A stretch of 64,000 nt of DNA from Streptomyces sp. NBC_01214 (GCF_026340975.1 NZ_JAPEOS010000001.1:1510501-1574500), one strand, 5' to 3'; positions 8,672-17,778 are shown, counted from the stretch's first letter. Notes: generated by a model from the letters alone, not told the origin. Program-made: numbers and translations.

Positions 8672-8755
8672 CCTGGCCACCGGCCCTGACCTACCTGACC
8701 TACCTGCTTGCCGTGCCTGTCGTGCTTGCCGTGCCTGCCGTGGGTACGGAGTGGG

Positions 8756-9280
8756 TCAGCCGTGGGTCCGGGGCGTGGAGGCGGTGGCGCCGTCCCGGGG
8801 TCCCAGGGAGCCCGGGGACGGCGTGCCGTCGGTCCAGGCGTAGACCCGCTTGCCGCGCACCGCGACCTGGTACTGGTGGGGACCCCGACACTCGGACCGC
8901 ACACCGTCCCGCAGGCTGCCCGGCCACCACCTGGCGTGCAGATCCGGGGTGCCCACCGGCTTCGGCGTGCCCGTGTCGCACTGGGGGCCGTCCAGCGGGG
9001 TCGCGCCGAGGGTGAACCGGATCAGTCGGGCCTCGCCGCTCGTGCGCACCCGTATGCGGACGTCGGTGGCGTCCTTGGGTATCCAGGACGGCAGGGCGAA
9101 CGGCGCCTTCTCACGCGTGGGGGCATCGGCGGCGCTCGCGAAGCGCTTGCCCTTCTCCTTGTACACCTTGCTGTCGATCGTGTCGGTCACGGGGTTGGGC
9201 GGCAGATTGGGCAGAGCGAAGGCGGCAGTGGCGAGGACTCCCACGGTGGCTGCTGCGACAACGAGCGGGCGGCGGTTCAT
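8756..9280 (-). CDS. Small exported protein of unknown function
   Basis: A 174-residue protein with an N-terminal hydrophobic segment (about 5-24), either a signal peptide or a single anchor, followed by a Pro-rich stretch. The remaining 120 residues look like one compact extracytoplasmic domain with two Cys ('GPQCDTG' and 'RSECRGPHQYQV') that could form a disulfide. I do not recognise the family. The ATG at 9280 is preferred because it places the hydrophobic segment at the N-terminus; the frame opens further upstream without a signal. It is divergent from the phospholipase A2 gene, sharing a 214-base promoter region. Confidence 0.7.
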   Translation of the reverse strand: MNRRPLVVAAATVGVLATAAFALPNLPPNPVTDTIDSKVYKEKGKRFASAADAPTREKAPFALPSWIPKDATDVRIRVRTSGEARLIRFTLGATPLDGPQCDTGTPKPVGTPDLHARWWPGSLRDGVRSECRGPHQYQVAVRGKRVYAWTDGTPSPGSLGPRDGATASTPRTHG

Positions 9281-9494
9281 GCTTCCAGTGTCGGGGGGCG
9301 GCCCCCGCCGCGCGTCCCTCCTCAGGACGAATCGGGACTGCGCCGCAGGTCCCATACGGACTCATACCTGGGAGGGTGTCGGGTCCAGTTCCGGGGCCGG
9401 TTCCGGGTCCGGTCGCTTCTACGCGCAGTAACCGGGGCGTGCCCGGGGGAGTTGGCCGGAGGTGACCCGTCCGCCCAGGCTCCGAGGAACCCCC

Positions 9495-9959
9495 ATGCGC
9501 CGTCGCCGCCTCGTCCCCGCCCTCGCCACCGCCGCCGTCACCGCGGTGCTCGCCCTCGCCCCGGCGGCCTGGTCCGCCCCCCAGGTCCCTGCCGACAAAC
9601 CGCAGGTGCTGAGCCGCTGGACGCAGACCAGCGCCGCCAGTTACCAGGCATGGGCCGAGGCCCGCGAGCACCGGGCGGCCTGGGCCGCGTACGGCTTCGA
9701 CTGGTCGACGGACCACTGCACCTCGTCCCCCGACAACCCCTTCGGCTTCCCCTTCGCGGACGCCTGCGCGCGCCACGACTTCGGTTACCGAAACCACCGC
9801 GCGGCAGGGGTGTTTCCGGCCGCCAAGGCACGGCTGGACCTGGCCTTCCACGCGGACCTGAAGCGGGTCTGCGCGCAGTACTCGGGCCCCCGCAGGAACT
9901 CGTGCGACGGCACCGCCTGGACCTACTACCAAGCCGTGCGGCTCCTCGGTATTTCCTAG
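9495..9959 (+). CDS. Secreted prokaryotic phospholipase A2
   Basis: A 154-residue exported enzyme. The signal peptide (1-28) has RRRR and ends AWSA. The mature protein carries the actinobacterial secreted phospholipase A2 core: 'DHCTSSPDNPFGF' (calcium-binding side), then 'ADACARHDFGYRNH' with the catalytic His94-Asp95 pair. Cys75/Cys91 and a second pair near the C-terminus fit the two disulfides of the known Streptomyces enzyme. It cleaves the sn-2 acyl chain of phospholipids outside the cell. The ATG at 9495 has GAGGA six bases upstream. The size matches the family. No partner gene is seen. Confidence 0.9.
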   Translation: MRRRRLVPALATAAVTAVLALAPAAWSAPQVPADKPQVLSRWTQTSAASYQAWAEAREHRAAWAAYGFDWSTDHCTSSPDNPFGFPFADACARHDFGYRNHRAAGVFPAAKARLDLAFHADLKRVCAQYSGPRRNSCDGTAWTYYQAVRLLGIS

Positions 9960-9992
9960 GGATCACAGGGCCCACACACGCCCCCTCCTCTC

Positions 9993-10025
9993 GTTCACAC
10001 GTTCTCCGTTTCTGCTTCACCGATC
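9993..10025 (+). promoter_or_regulatory. Candidate PHO box (PhoP-binding direct repeats)
   Basis: Three 11-base units begin at 9993 (GTTCACACGTT), 10004 (weak) and 10015 (CTTCACCGATC). Streptomyces PhoP binds 11-base direct repeats with a TTCAC core. The two outer units match and are exactly 22 bases apart; the middle one is poor. It lies about 105 bases ahead of the first gene of the pst-like operon. The assignment is inferred. Confidence 0.35.
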
Positions 10026-10129
10026 CGTGTGTCGAACGGCCCTACGCCCCGTGGATTGTCATGCCCGCGGCCATGGGTGGACGGCCGTTTTCAGGCCACG
10101 CACGGCTTGTGGGGGAAGGGGGCGGACCG

Positions 10130-10702
10130 GTGTCTCGGCCACGTTTTCTGTTCGTGTCGTGGGTGGACGTCGCACGACGTCAGGGGCCCGGGCGCGGCGC
10201 GGACCAGGGGGGTACCGGCGGCTGTCCCGAGGCGGTGACCTGGCGTCTCCTCGGCGCCAACAACCACGAACTCGGCCGCAGTCCGTACGTGCACAGCAGC
10301 CTCACGGCCTGCTGCTCCGCCGTGCAGCGGCTGCGCACGGAGGCCGCCCGGGCCAGCGCACTCGTGGCGATGTCCCCCGGCACCGGCACCGGGACCCCCG
10401 ACACCGGCACCGGGACCCCCGAAACCGGCACCGGGTCGGCGGCCACCGCCGGGGCCACCGCCGGGGCCGGCGCCGGCGCCTGGACCTGGCAGCTCACCCT
10501 CGACGAGCACTGCGTGGCGGTGGCCGTCCGCACCTTCCGCCGCCAGCGCGAATGCCGCCATAGCCTCCAGCTCTTCCTGTCCGCCGTCACCGAGGCGCAG
10601 GTCGCCTCCGGCGTCACCTACACCCGGCGGCTGCGCGGTCTGCGGCTGCCCGGCGCGGGTGACGCTCCGGGGCTGGCCGTCCGCGGGGGAGGCCTGCTGT
10701 GA
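10130..10702 (+). CDS. Unknown cytoplasmic protein coupled to pstC; tandem domain
   Basis: A 190-residue protein starting at GTG 10130 after a GGGGGAAGGGGG ribosome site. Its last codon and stop overlap the pstC start (GTGA), so the two are translationally coupled. Two similar stretches, about 37-75 ('WRLLGANNHELGRSPYVHSS...') and about 125-163 ('WQLTLDEHC...FLSAVTEA'), flank a GTGTGTP(D/E)TG repeat linker. Each looks like a small beta-beta-beta-helix unit, loosely like YegP/DUF1508 repeats; this is a weak resemblance. No signal peptide or membrane segment. Being first in the pst-like operon, it may regulate or assist the transporter. Confidence 0.65.
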   Translation: MSRPRFLFVSWVDVARRQGPGRGADQGGTGGCPEAVTWRLLGANNHELGRSPYVHSSLTACCSAVQRLRTEAARASALVAMSPGTGTGTPDTGTGTPETGTGSAATAGATAGAGAGAWTWQLTLDEHCVAVAVRTFRRQRECRHSLQLFLSAVTEAQVASGVTYTRRLRGLRLPGAGDAPGLAVRGGGLL

Positions 10703-11727
10703 CCACCGCGACCACGACCGTCGTCGGCCCGCCCGAGCCCGCCGACCGGGGCGACGCGCCCCGCCCCCTCGCCAAGGGCGGCGACCCGGGCGACCGGATC
10801 TTCCGCGGCTCCGCCCGCGGCGCCGGCGCCGCGGTCCTCCTGATCATGACCCTGGTCGGCGTCTTCCTCGGCGGCCGCGCCCTGGAAGCCCTGACCGACG
10901 CCGGCCCGGCCTTCCTCACCACCTCCGCGTGGGAGCCGGACTCCCACCACTTCGGCATCGCGACCGTCCTCACCGGCACCGTCCTCATCGGAGCCGTCGC
11001 CATCGTCTTCGCCGTGCCGCTCGCCGCGGGCACCGCCCTCTACATCACCGAGTACGCGCCGCGCCGCCTCAAGCAGACCCTGATCAGCATGGTCGACCTG
11101 ATGGCCGCGGTGCCCAGCGTGGTCTACGGCCTGTGGGGGCTGTTCCTGTTCCAGCCGAGCGTCGTGGGCCTGTCCCGCTGGCTCACCACCTACTTCGGAT
11201 GGTTCCCGCTCTTCGCCGTCGACGGGGACGGCCCCCGCGACCCGCTCAGCCCGAACACCTTCTACACCTCCTCCACCTTCATCGCCGGCATGGTCGTGGC
11301 GCTGATGGTCACGCCCATCGCCTGCTCGGTGATGCGCGAGGCCTTCGCCCAGGCACCGCCGGGCGAACGCGAGGGAGCCTTCGCCCTCGGCGCCACCCCC
11401 TGGGGCGTCATCCGCTCCGTCGTCCTGCCCTTCGGCAGGGGCGGGATCATCGGCGGCACCATGCTCGGCCTCGGCCGCGCACTGGGGGAGACCATCGCCG
11501 TCTACCTGATCATCTCCCCGGTCTTCGAGGTGCAGTGGCACCTCCTCCAGAACGGCGCCAACTCCGTGTCCGCCCTCATCGCCCTGCGCTACGGATCCGC
11601 CAGCGAGTTCGGGATGTCCGCCCTGATGGCCGCCGGCCTCGCCCTCTTCCTCATGACCCTCGTCGTCAACTTCATCGCGTCCTCCGTGGTCGCCCGCAGT
11701 CGGTCCGGAGCGGGGGCCGAGGCATGA
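10699..11727 (+). CDS. pstC: PstC-type phosphate ABC transporter permease
   Basis: A 342-residue inner-membrane protein with six predicted helices. Family hallmarks: 'FLTTSAWEPDSHHFG' before the second helix, 'PLAAGTALYITEYAP', 'MAAVPSVVYGLWGLF' and an EAA loop 'ERREGAFALGATPWGV'-like segment ending 'GLGRALGETIAVYLI'. PstC and PstA form the channel of the Pst importer. Starts at GTG 10699 inside the end of the preceding gene and overlaps pstA by ATGA. Unlike the usual pstSCAB order, the binding protein genes come after pstA and pstB is 10 kb further on. Substrate is presumed phosphate, but an altered ligand is possible given its neighbours. Confidence 0.92.
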   Translation: MTTATTTVVGPPEPADRGDAPRPLAKGGDPGDRIFRGSARGAGAAVLLIMTLVGVFLGGRALEALTDAGPAFLTTSAWEPDSHHFGIATVLTGTVLIGAVAIVFAVPLAAGTALYITEYAPRRLKQTLISMVDLMAAVPSVVYGLWGLFLFQPSVVGLSRWLTTYFGWFPLFAVDGDGPRDPLSPNTFYTSSTFIAGMVVALMVTPIACSVMREAFAQAPPGEREGAFALGATPWGVIRSVVLPFGRGGIIGGTMLGLGRALGETIAVYLIISPVFEVQWHLLQNGANSVSALIALRYGSASEFGMSALMAAGLALFLMTLVVNFIASSVVARSRSGAGAEA

Positions 11728-13223
11728 CCGTCACCACGCACCCGACCGCCGCGGCCACCGCCGACGCGCCCCGCACCGTCTGTCCCGAGGTCGTCCCCGA
11801 CGGCCCCGGCGCGCCCGCCGAACAGCGCCGCAACACCTCCTCCCTGCACGCCCGCGACGTCCTCGCCCTGCTCGGGGCCGCGGCCGCCGCACTCGGCCTG
11901 ACCTCCCTCCTCTTCGGGCGGGTGCTGCCCTTCGACGCGCCGCTCGGCTTCACCGTCGTCCTCTACCTCGCCTTCATGGCGCTGTACGCGGTCCTCGTCT
12001 CCCTCGACGAGAACGGCTCGGCCGTCCGCGCCCGCCTCGCCCAGGCCTTCGTCCACAGCATCGCCGCCCTGTTGCTGGCGGCCCTCCTGCTCGTCGTGGG
12101 CTACGCCATCGTGCGCGGCCGGGAGGCGCTGGCCCACCTCAACTTCTTCACCGAGGACATGTCCGGCACCGGCCCGCTGGACCCGCTCACCCAGGGCGGG
12201 GCCCTGCACGCCATCGTCGGCACCCTGGAGCAGATCGGCATCGCCCTCGCGATCACTGTGCCGTTGGGGCTGGCCTGCGCCGTCTTCCTCAACGAAGTCC
12301 CCGGCCGCTACGCGCGGTTCGTCCGCACCATCGTCGAGGCCATGACCGCGCTGCCCTCGATCGTGGCCGGCCTGTTCGTCTACGCCACCTGGATCCTGAT
12401 CCTCGGCCACGACAAGTCCGGCCTCGCCGCCGCCCTCGCCCTGTCCGTCATGATGCTGCCGATCGTCATCCGGGCCTCCGACGTGGTGATCCGGCTGGTG
12501 CCGGGCTCGCTCAAGGAAGCCTCCTACGCCCTCGGCGCCGGCCAGTGGCGCACCGTGTGGACGGTGGTGCTGCCCACCGCCCGCTCCGGGCTGACCACCG
12601 CCGTGATCCTGGGTACCGCCCGCGGCATCGGCGAGACCTCCCCGGTGCTGCTCACCTCGGGCATCGCGGCCGGACTGAACGCCAACCCCGTCGAGGGGCC
12701 GCAGATGTCGCTGCCGCTCGCCACCTTCAGCCTCGTCGGCTACCCGGACAAGACCATGATCGCCCGCGGGTTCGGCTGCGCCGCGCTGCTGATGGCCCTG
12801 GTGCTGCTGCTGTTCGTGCTCGCCCGCATCATCGGCGGCCGGGCTCCCGGCCAGCTCAGCCGCGGCCAGCAGCACCGCCGGGTCCTCGCCTCGGTGCGCG
12901 ACGCGGAGCGCATGGCGGCCCGGGCCGAGCAGCGCGAGCAGGACCTGACCGCGCAGCCGTTGGGGCCGGCGGAGCCGCACGGGTGGAGTGAGCCGCACGG
13001 GCCGGGTGAGCTGCACGGGCCGGGTGAGCCGCACGGGCCGGGCGCGCCGCACCGGCCGGGTGAGCCGCACCGGCCGGGTGAGCTGCACAGGCCCGGGGAC
13101 CTGCACGGGCCCGGGGAGCCGAAGGGGGTGGACCTCGGCGGGCCGGGAGGGCCGGCTCCGGGGGGTTCCGCTCCGCCCGCGCAGCCGGGCCAGCGGCGGG
13201 CCGAGCCCCCGCCCCGGGCGTAG
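11724..13223 (+). CDS. pstA: PstA-type permease with His-rich C-terminal tail
   Basis: A 499-residue protein. The permease core (about 140-370) has the PstA signature: 'LEQIGIALAITVPLGLA', 'TALPSIVAGLFVYA', the EAA-like 'SLKEASYALGAGQWRT' and 'GIGETSPVLLTSG'. Two extra helices precede it. After the last helix comes a cytoplasmic tail of about 115 residues absent from ordinary PstA: about nine (E/A/D)(P/L)H(G/R)PG units between residues 417 and 470, rich in His, Pro and Glu, encoded by a tandem DNA repeat. The tail could bind metal or partner proteins; that is speculation. ATG overlaps the pstC stop. The permease call is firm. Confidence 0.92.
   Translation: MTVTTHPTAAATADAPRTVCPEVVPDGPGAPAEQRRNTSSLHARDVLALLGAAAAALGLTSLLFGRVLPFDAPLGFTVVLYLAFMALYAVLVSLDENGSAVRARLAQAFVHSIAALLLAALLLVVGYAIVRGREALAHLNFFTEDMSGTGPLDPLTQGGALHAIVGTLEQIGIALAITVPLGLACAVFLNEVPGRYARFVRTIVEAMTALPSIVAGLFVYATWILILGHDKSGLAAALALSVMMLPIVIRASDVVIRLVPGSLKEASYALGAGQWRTVWTVVLPTARSGLTTAVILGTARGIGETSPVLLTSGIAAGLNANPVEGPQMSLPLATFSLVGYPDKTMIARGFGCAALLMALVLLLFVLARIIGGRAPGQLSRGQQHRRVLASVRDAERMAARAEQREQDLTAQPLGPAEPHGWSEPHGPGELHGPGEPHGPGAPHRPGEPHRPGELHRPGDLHGPGEPKGVDLGGPGGPAPGGSAPPAQPGQRRAEPPPRA
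12971..13129 (+). repeat. In-frame tandem repeat encoding the PstA His-rich tail
   Basis: About nine units of an 18-base repeat (GAGCCGCACGGGCCGGGT and variants) encode E-P-H-G-P-G. Copy number in such tracts usually varies between strains. Confidence 0.8.
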
Positions 13224-13294
13224 CCGTGCCCGCGCTCCGCGCGTCCCGCCGCACCACGCTCCGTACGAACCGTCACCGATCAGGAGAGTTCCCG

Positions 13295-15052
13295 ATGCCC
13301 GGACGACCCCCGGCCCACCACGGACGTGCCCCCTCGGGCGTCCTCGTCCGTGCGCTCGCCCTGCTCCTCGCCGCGGTCGCCGTCGCCCTGCCCGGCGCCG
13401 CGCCCGCCGTCGCCGAGAGCTACGTACCGGTGTCCGGCGCCGGTTCCACCTGGAGCCAGAACGCCCTCGACCAGTGGCGCGCCAACGTCAAGCAGTACGG
13501 CATGACGGTCAACTACAGCGGCACGGGATCCTCCGACGGCCGCAACCAGTTCCGCAACGGAACCGTCGACTTCGCCGTCTCCGAGATCCCCTACGGCATC
13601 AAGGACTCCGGGGTTGTGGACCCGGCGCCCGCGCGGAAGTTCGGCTACATGCCCATCGTCGCGGGCGGCACGGCCTTCATGTACAACCTCAAGATCGGCA
13701 ACCGTCGGGTCACCAACCTCCGCCTCTCCGGCGAGGTCGTCGCCAAGATCTTCACCGGCGCCATCACCACCTGGAACGACGCCGCCATCAAGGCCGACAA
13801 CCCGGCCCTCGCCGCCTCGCTGCCCGCCCGCCGGATCGTCCCCGTCGTCCGCTCCGACGGCTCGGGCACCACGGCCCAGCTGACCAACTGGCTGGCCCAG
13901 CGCCACGGCGGCCTGTGGGACGCCTACTGCGCCAAGGCCGGCCGCTCCACCCCCTGCGGGCAGACCTCCAACTTCCCGGTCGTCGCGGGCCGCGGCTTCG
14001 TCGGCCAGTCCGGTTCCAACGGCGTCTCCGGCTACGTCGCCCAGGACGGCAACGTCGGCACCATCACCTACGTCGAGTACTCCTACGCGGTCGCCACCAC
14101 CGGCTTCCCGGTCGCCAAGATCCTCAACGGATCGGGCTACTACACCGAGCCCACGGCCCAGAACGTCGCCGTCTCGCTCACCAAGGCCAGGATCGGGGCC
14201 GACCTCACCCAGGACCTGTCCCAGGTCTACGACGAGAGCAGCGACCGCCGCAACTACCCGCTCTCCAGCTACAGCTACATGATCATCCCGACCGCGCAGG
14301 AAGCGAACTTCAACCCGCAGAAGGGCAAGGCGCTCGGCGCCTTCGCCTACTACTTCCTCTGCGAGGGCCAGCGCTCGGTCGACCGGCTCGGCTACTCGCC
14401 GCTGCCGATCAACCTCGTGCAGGCCGGGCTGGAACAGGTCCGCCGCATCCCCGGCGTCACCGCCACCACCATCGACATCAAGAACTGCAAGAACCCGACC
14501 TTCTCCGCCGACGGCACCAACACCCTCGCCACCACCGCGCCCCAGCCCGCCGAGTGCGACAAGAAGGGCGCCACCCAGTGCGAGGTCGGCACCGGCGGCA
14601 ACAAGACCCCCACCCAGACGGGCAGCGCCTCGGGCGGCTCCGGCTCCGGCTCCGGTGGCGCCGCGTCCGGCGGTAGCGGCGGCGGTACGGGCTCGGGCGC
14701 GTCCGGCGGAGGCGCCGCGGCCACCGGCGGCTCCGCCACGGGCGGGGGCGGGGCCGACGGCGGGGCGGCCGCGACCGGAGGCTCGGGCTCCGGTTCCGGC
14801 GGCTCCGGCTCCGGTGGTGCGGAGGGGGGTGCCGACGGCGGAGCGGGAGCCGTGGACCCGGAGACGGGCCGGCCCCTCGCGGCCGGGGCGGGCGACCTGT
14901 TCGGGATCCCCGTCACCACCGCCACCGGCATCGGCGGGCTGCTCCAGACCGCGCTGATGGTGCTGGGCGCGCTGATCCTGCTCGCCCTCACCGTGGGGCC
15001 CCCGCTGCTCACCCGGCAGCTGGCCCGGCGACGCACGGGAGGCGGCTCCTGA
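13295..15052 (+). CDS. pstS: PstS-type phosphate-binding protein, membrane-anchored
   Basis: A 585-residue exported protein. After the signal peptide (1-40, ending AVA) comes a PstS-like domain to about 420: 'VSGAGSTWSQNALDQW', 'NYSGTGSSDGRNQF', 'VDFAVSEIPYG' and 'VRSDGSGTTAQL' match the four phosphate-contact loops. A Gly/Ser/Ala linker of about 85 residues (about 455-540) follows, then a membrane helix at about 556-578 and a basic end. So this binding protein is tethered by a C-terminal helix on a long flexible linker, instead of by a lipid. ATG at 13295 has AGGAGA 8 bases upstream. It overlaps the next gene by one base (TGATG). Ligand retention looks likely, since the loops are intact. Confidence 0.88.
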   Translation: MPGRPPAHHGRAPSGVLVRALALLLAAVAVALPGAAPAVAESYVPVSGAGSTWSQNALDQWRANVKQYGMTVNYSGTGSSDGRNQFRNGTVDFAVSEIPYGIKDSGVVDPAPARKFGYMPIVAGGTAFMYNLKIGNRRVTNLRLSGEVVAKIFTGAITTWNDAAIKADNPALAASLPARRIVPVVRSDGSGTTAQLTNWLAQRHGGLWDAYCAKAGRSTPCGQTSNFPVVAGRGFVGQSGSNGVSGYVAQDGNVGTITYVEYSYAVATTGFPVAKILNGSGYYTEPTAQNVAVSLTKARIGADLTQDLSQVYDESSDRRNYPLSSYSYMIIPTAQEANFNPQKGKALGAFAYYFLCEGQRSVDRLGYSPLPINLVQAGLEQVRRIPGVTATTIDIKNCKNPTFSADGTNTLATTAPQPAECDKKGATQCEVGTGGNKTPTQTGSASGGSGSGSGGAASGGSGGGTGSGASGGGAAATGGSATGGGGADGGAAATGGSGSGSGGSGSGGAEGGADGGAGAVDPETGRPLAAGAGDLFGIPVTTATGIGGLLQTALMVLGALILLALTVGPPLLTRQLARRRTGGGS

Positions 15053-17778
15053 TGCGCGGCCCCCTGACGCGCGGCTCCTTGAGCCGCGACCCCCTGACGC
15101 GCAGACTCCGCACGGTCCGGATGCCCCGGATCCCCCGGATCCCCCGGATCCCCCGGATGCTCCGCACGACCCCGCGGCTCCGCCTCGCGCTGGGCGCGCT
15201 CTGCCTCGCCCTGCTCCCCGTCGTGGCCGCCACCGGCCCCCTCGGCGCCTTCGGCCCCGGCGCGCAGCACGCGTACGCCGCCGATGGTCCGGCCGCCGAC
15301 GGATCCGAGGCGACGGTCACCGGCTCCGGCGAATTCGCCACCCTCAAGGTGACCGTCAGCCAGACCCGCAACCTCGTCGACCAGGTCGTCAAGGTGTCCT
15401 GGACCGGCGGGGCGCCGACCGTCTCGGACACCGCCTACGCCGCCAACTACCTCCAGATCATGCAGTGCTGGGGCGACGCCGCGACCGGACCCACCACCGA
15501 CCAGTGCCAGTTCGGCGGCTCCTCGGCGCTGGGCGCGGGCGCCGGCAACCAGGCCGCCGGCGCCTACACCAACAGCCGCCAGCTCAACTACGGCGACCGC
15601 CTCAAGGACGCCGAGAACCAGCCGCTGCCGCCGCCCACCCCGAGCGGGATCTCCTTCGCGCCCTTCCGCACGGTGGCCGACGACCCGGTCAGCCCGGGCA
15701 ACTGGAACGAGTTCTTCGACGTCAACAGCACGAACGAGGTCCCCTACGCCCGCACCAACGCCCGCGGCACCGGCGAAATCTGGTTCGAGACCCAGACCGC
15801 CATCGAGGCCCCCGGCCTCGGCTGCGGCGCCGCCGTCCGCGATCCGCAGGGCGCCACCACCGGCCGCGGCTGCTGGCTGGTGGTCGTCCCGCGCGGCACC
15901 GCCGAGATCGACGGGAGCCCGTACACCGGCCAGTCCGGCGGACAGCTCCAGTCCTCCCCGCTCAGCCCGGCGAACTGGAAGCACCGCCTCGTCGTTCCCC
16001 TCGGCTTCGAACCGCTCGGCAGCTTCTGCCCGATCGGTGCCGAGGAGCGCGGCACGCTCGGCAGCGAGATGGCCGCCGAGGCCGTCACCCGCTGGCAGCC
16101 GGCCCTGTGCCAGACCGGCGGCAAGGCCATCTACGGCTACGCCCAGGTCCCGGACGAGACGGCCCGCGTCAAACTCCTCTCCGGCGCCCCCGGCCTCGTC
16201 TTCCTCGGCCGCCCCGCAGCACCCGCCGAGACCAAGCGGCCCGTCTACGCGCCGGTCGCCCTCTCCGGCATCACCATCGGCTACTTCATCGAGAGCCAGG
16301 CCGGTTTCGGCGCCCCCGACGAGGTCAAGGCCCGCAACGGGACCCGCCTCGGCTCCCTGCGCCTGACCCCGCGGCTCGTCGCGAAGCTGCTGACCGAGTC
16401 GTACAAGGACGGCAACTCGCGCTTCGCCGAGAGCACCGCGAAGAACCCGGAGAACCTGGGCCGCGACCCGGAGTTCATCCGCCACAACCCCGACTACACG
16501 GGCCTCGACTTCGGCGGCAAGCTCGGCGACGCCCTCGTACCGCAGCCGCTCGCCGACACCACCCGCCAGCTGTGGGAGTGGGTGGCACAGGACGCGGCGG
16601 CCCGGGAGTTCCTGACCGGGGTGCCCGACAACGCGGGCACCCACGGGGACCGCGCGTACGCGGGCATGGCCGTCAACCCGCACTACAAGGACCTGGCGCT
16701 GCCGGTCGACAGCTTCCCCAAGAGCGACCCGTACTGCCAGCCCTTCGACGACCGGCCCTCCTTCCCGCTCTGCATCCAGGACAAGCACCCGTACGCGAGC
16801 GACATGCACGCCGCCGCCCGCGCGGCGAGCCGCGGCGACACCCTCGCCCGTACCTCCTGGGACGCGACCGCCACGCCCCCCGCCTACAAGAAGGACCCGC
16901 CGCAGCCGGCCGGCGCCCGGGCGGTGCTCGCCGTCACCGACACCGCCACCGCCGACCGGTACGGCCTCGTGCGCGCCGAACTCCTCAACGCGGCGGGCCG
17001 GTTCGTGGCACCGGAACCGGCCGGTCTCATCGCCGCAGCGGGCGCCCGCAAGGCCGGTCCGGACGGCGTGAGCGGCGTCAGTTCCCCCGACCCCGCGGCC
17101 AAGGACCCGGCGGCCTACCCGCTCACCGTCCTCACCTACGCGGCGACCGTGCCCGCCGACCTCACGGTGGCGGAGGGCAAGGACTACGGCAGCCTCCTCG
17201 CCTACGCGGCCGACCGGGGCCAGACCCCGGGCGTGGCCGCCGGAACCCTGCCGCACGGCTACGCCCCGCTGCCCGAGGCCCTACGGGCACAGACCCGCGA
17301 GGCCGCGCGCAAGGTCACGGCCGAGGCGGGCAAGAAGCCGGCTCCCGGCGGGTCGGCGGGCGCCGAGGCGGGCGGAGCCACTGCCTCCGGCGGTACGTCG
17401 GCCACCGCGGGCGGTTCCGTCGGCGGCGCGGCAGCCGCCCCGGGTTCGGGCGGGTCCACCGCCACCGGCGGCTCCGCCCCCGTCCCCGGATCCGCCGCGG
17501 GCGGCGCGGCTGCGGCCGCTGCCCCTCCGGCCGCACCCGGCACATCCGGCGCACCCGCTGCACCGGCCGCCACCGCAGGCCAGGCGCCCGCCGCGCGGGC
17601 CACCGGTGACACCCCGCGCTGGGTGGTCGGAGCCATCCGGCACGTGCTGCTGATCTGCCTGGTCGTGGGCGCGCTCGCGGCCTTCGCCGGCCCGCTGCTG
17701 CCCCGCTTCTGGCCCCGTCTCCTGCCCCACCTGCGCGCGCTGCGCGCGGGCGCCGCCCACCGCGACGAAGGGAGGTGA
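15052..17778 (+). CDS. Giant anchored protein with PstS-like segment
   Basis: A 908-residue exported protein. A basic N-region with an (R-I-P) repeat leads to a signal sequence at about 40-76. A Cys-containing N-domain ('LQIMQCWGDAATG...DQCQFGG') follows, then a long body with PstS-like patches ('GITIGYFIESQAGFGAP', 'LTPRLVAKLLTESY' and 'AYPLTVLTYAATVPAD' near 690). An Ala/Gly/Pro-rich linker (about 760-845) leads to one membrane helix (about 850-872) and a basic tail. It looks like an expanded relative of the neighbouring binding proteins, so it may be a scaffold or second binding subunit. Met24 or Met36 could be the true start. I do not know a named family. Confidence 0.7.
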   Translation: MRGPLTRGSLSRDPLTRRLRTVRMPRIPRIPRIPRMLRTTPRLRLALGALCLALLPVVAATGPLGAFGPGAQHAYAADGPAADGSEATVTGSGEFATLKVTVSQTRNLVDQVVKVSWTGGAPTVSDTAYAANYLQIMQCWGDAATGPTTDQCQFGGSSALGAGAGNQAAGAYTNSRQLNYGDRLKDAENQPLPPPTPSGISFAPFRTVADDPVSPGNWNEFFDVNSTNEVPYARTNARGTGEIWFETQTAIEAPGLGCGAAVRDPQGATTGRGCWLVVVPRGTAEIDGSPYTGQSGGQLQSSPLSPANWKHRLVVPLGFEPLGSFCPIGAEERGTLGSEMAAEAVTRWQPALCQTGGKAIYGYAQVPDETARVKLLSGAPGLVFLGRPAAPAETKRPVYAPVALSGITIGYFIESQAGFGAPDEVKARNGTRLGSLRLTPRLVAKLLTESYKDGNSRFAESTAKNPENLGRDPEFIRHNPDYTGLDFGGKLGDALVPQPLADTTRQLWEWVAQDAAAREFLTGVPDNAGTHGDRAYAGMAVNPHYKDLALPVDSFPKSDPYCQPFDDRPSFPLCIQDKHPYASDMHAAARAASRGDTLARTSWDATATPPAYKKDPPQPAGARAVLAVTDTATADRYGLVRAELLNAAGRFVAPEPAGLIAAAGARKAGPDGVSGVSSPDPAAKDPAAYPLTVLTYAATVPADLTVAEGKDYGSLLAYAADRGQTPGVAAGTLPHGYAPLPEALRAQTREAARKVTAEAGKKPAPGGSAGAEAGGATASGGTSATAGGSVGGAAAAPGSGGSTATGGSAPVPGSAAGGAAAAAAPPAAPGTSGAPAAPAATAGQAPAARATGDTPRWVVGAIRHVLLICLVVGALAAFAGPLLPRFWPRLLPHLRALRAGAAHRDEGR
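15118..15160 (+). repeat. Nine-base tandem repeat near the start of the giant gene
   Basis: Four copies of CGGATCCCC encode the R-I-P repeat before the signal sequence. Its position suggests either a dispensable N-region or a start codon placed too far upstream. Confidence 0.7.

Noticed and set aside
9993..10129. Search for a riboswitch ahead of the pst-like operon
   Set aside because: No conserved riboswitch core or convincing terminator/antiterminator pair could be seen.
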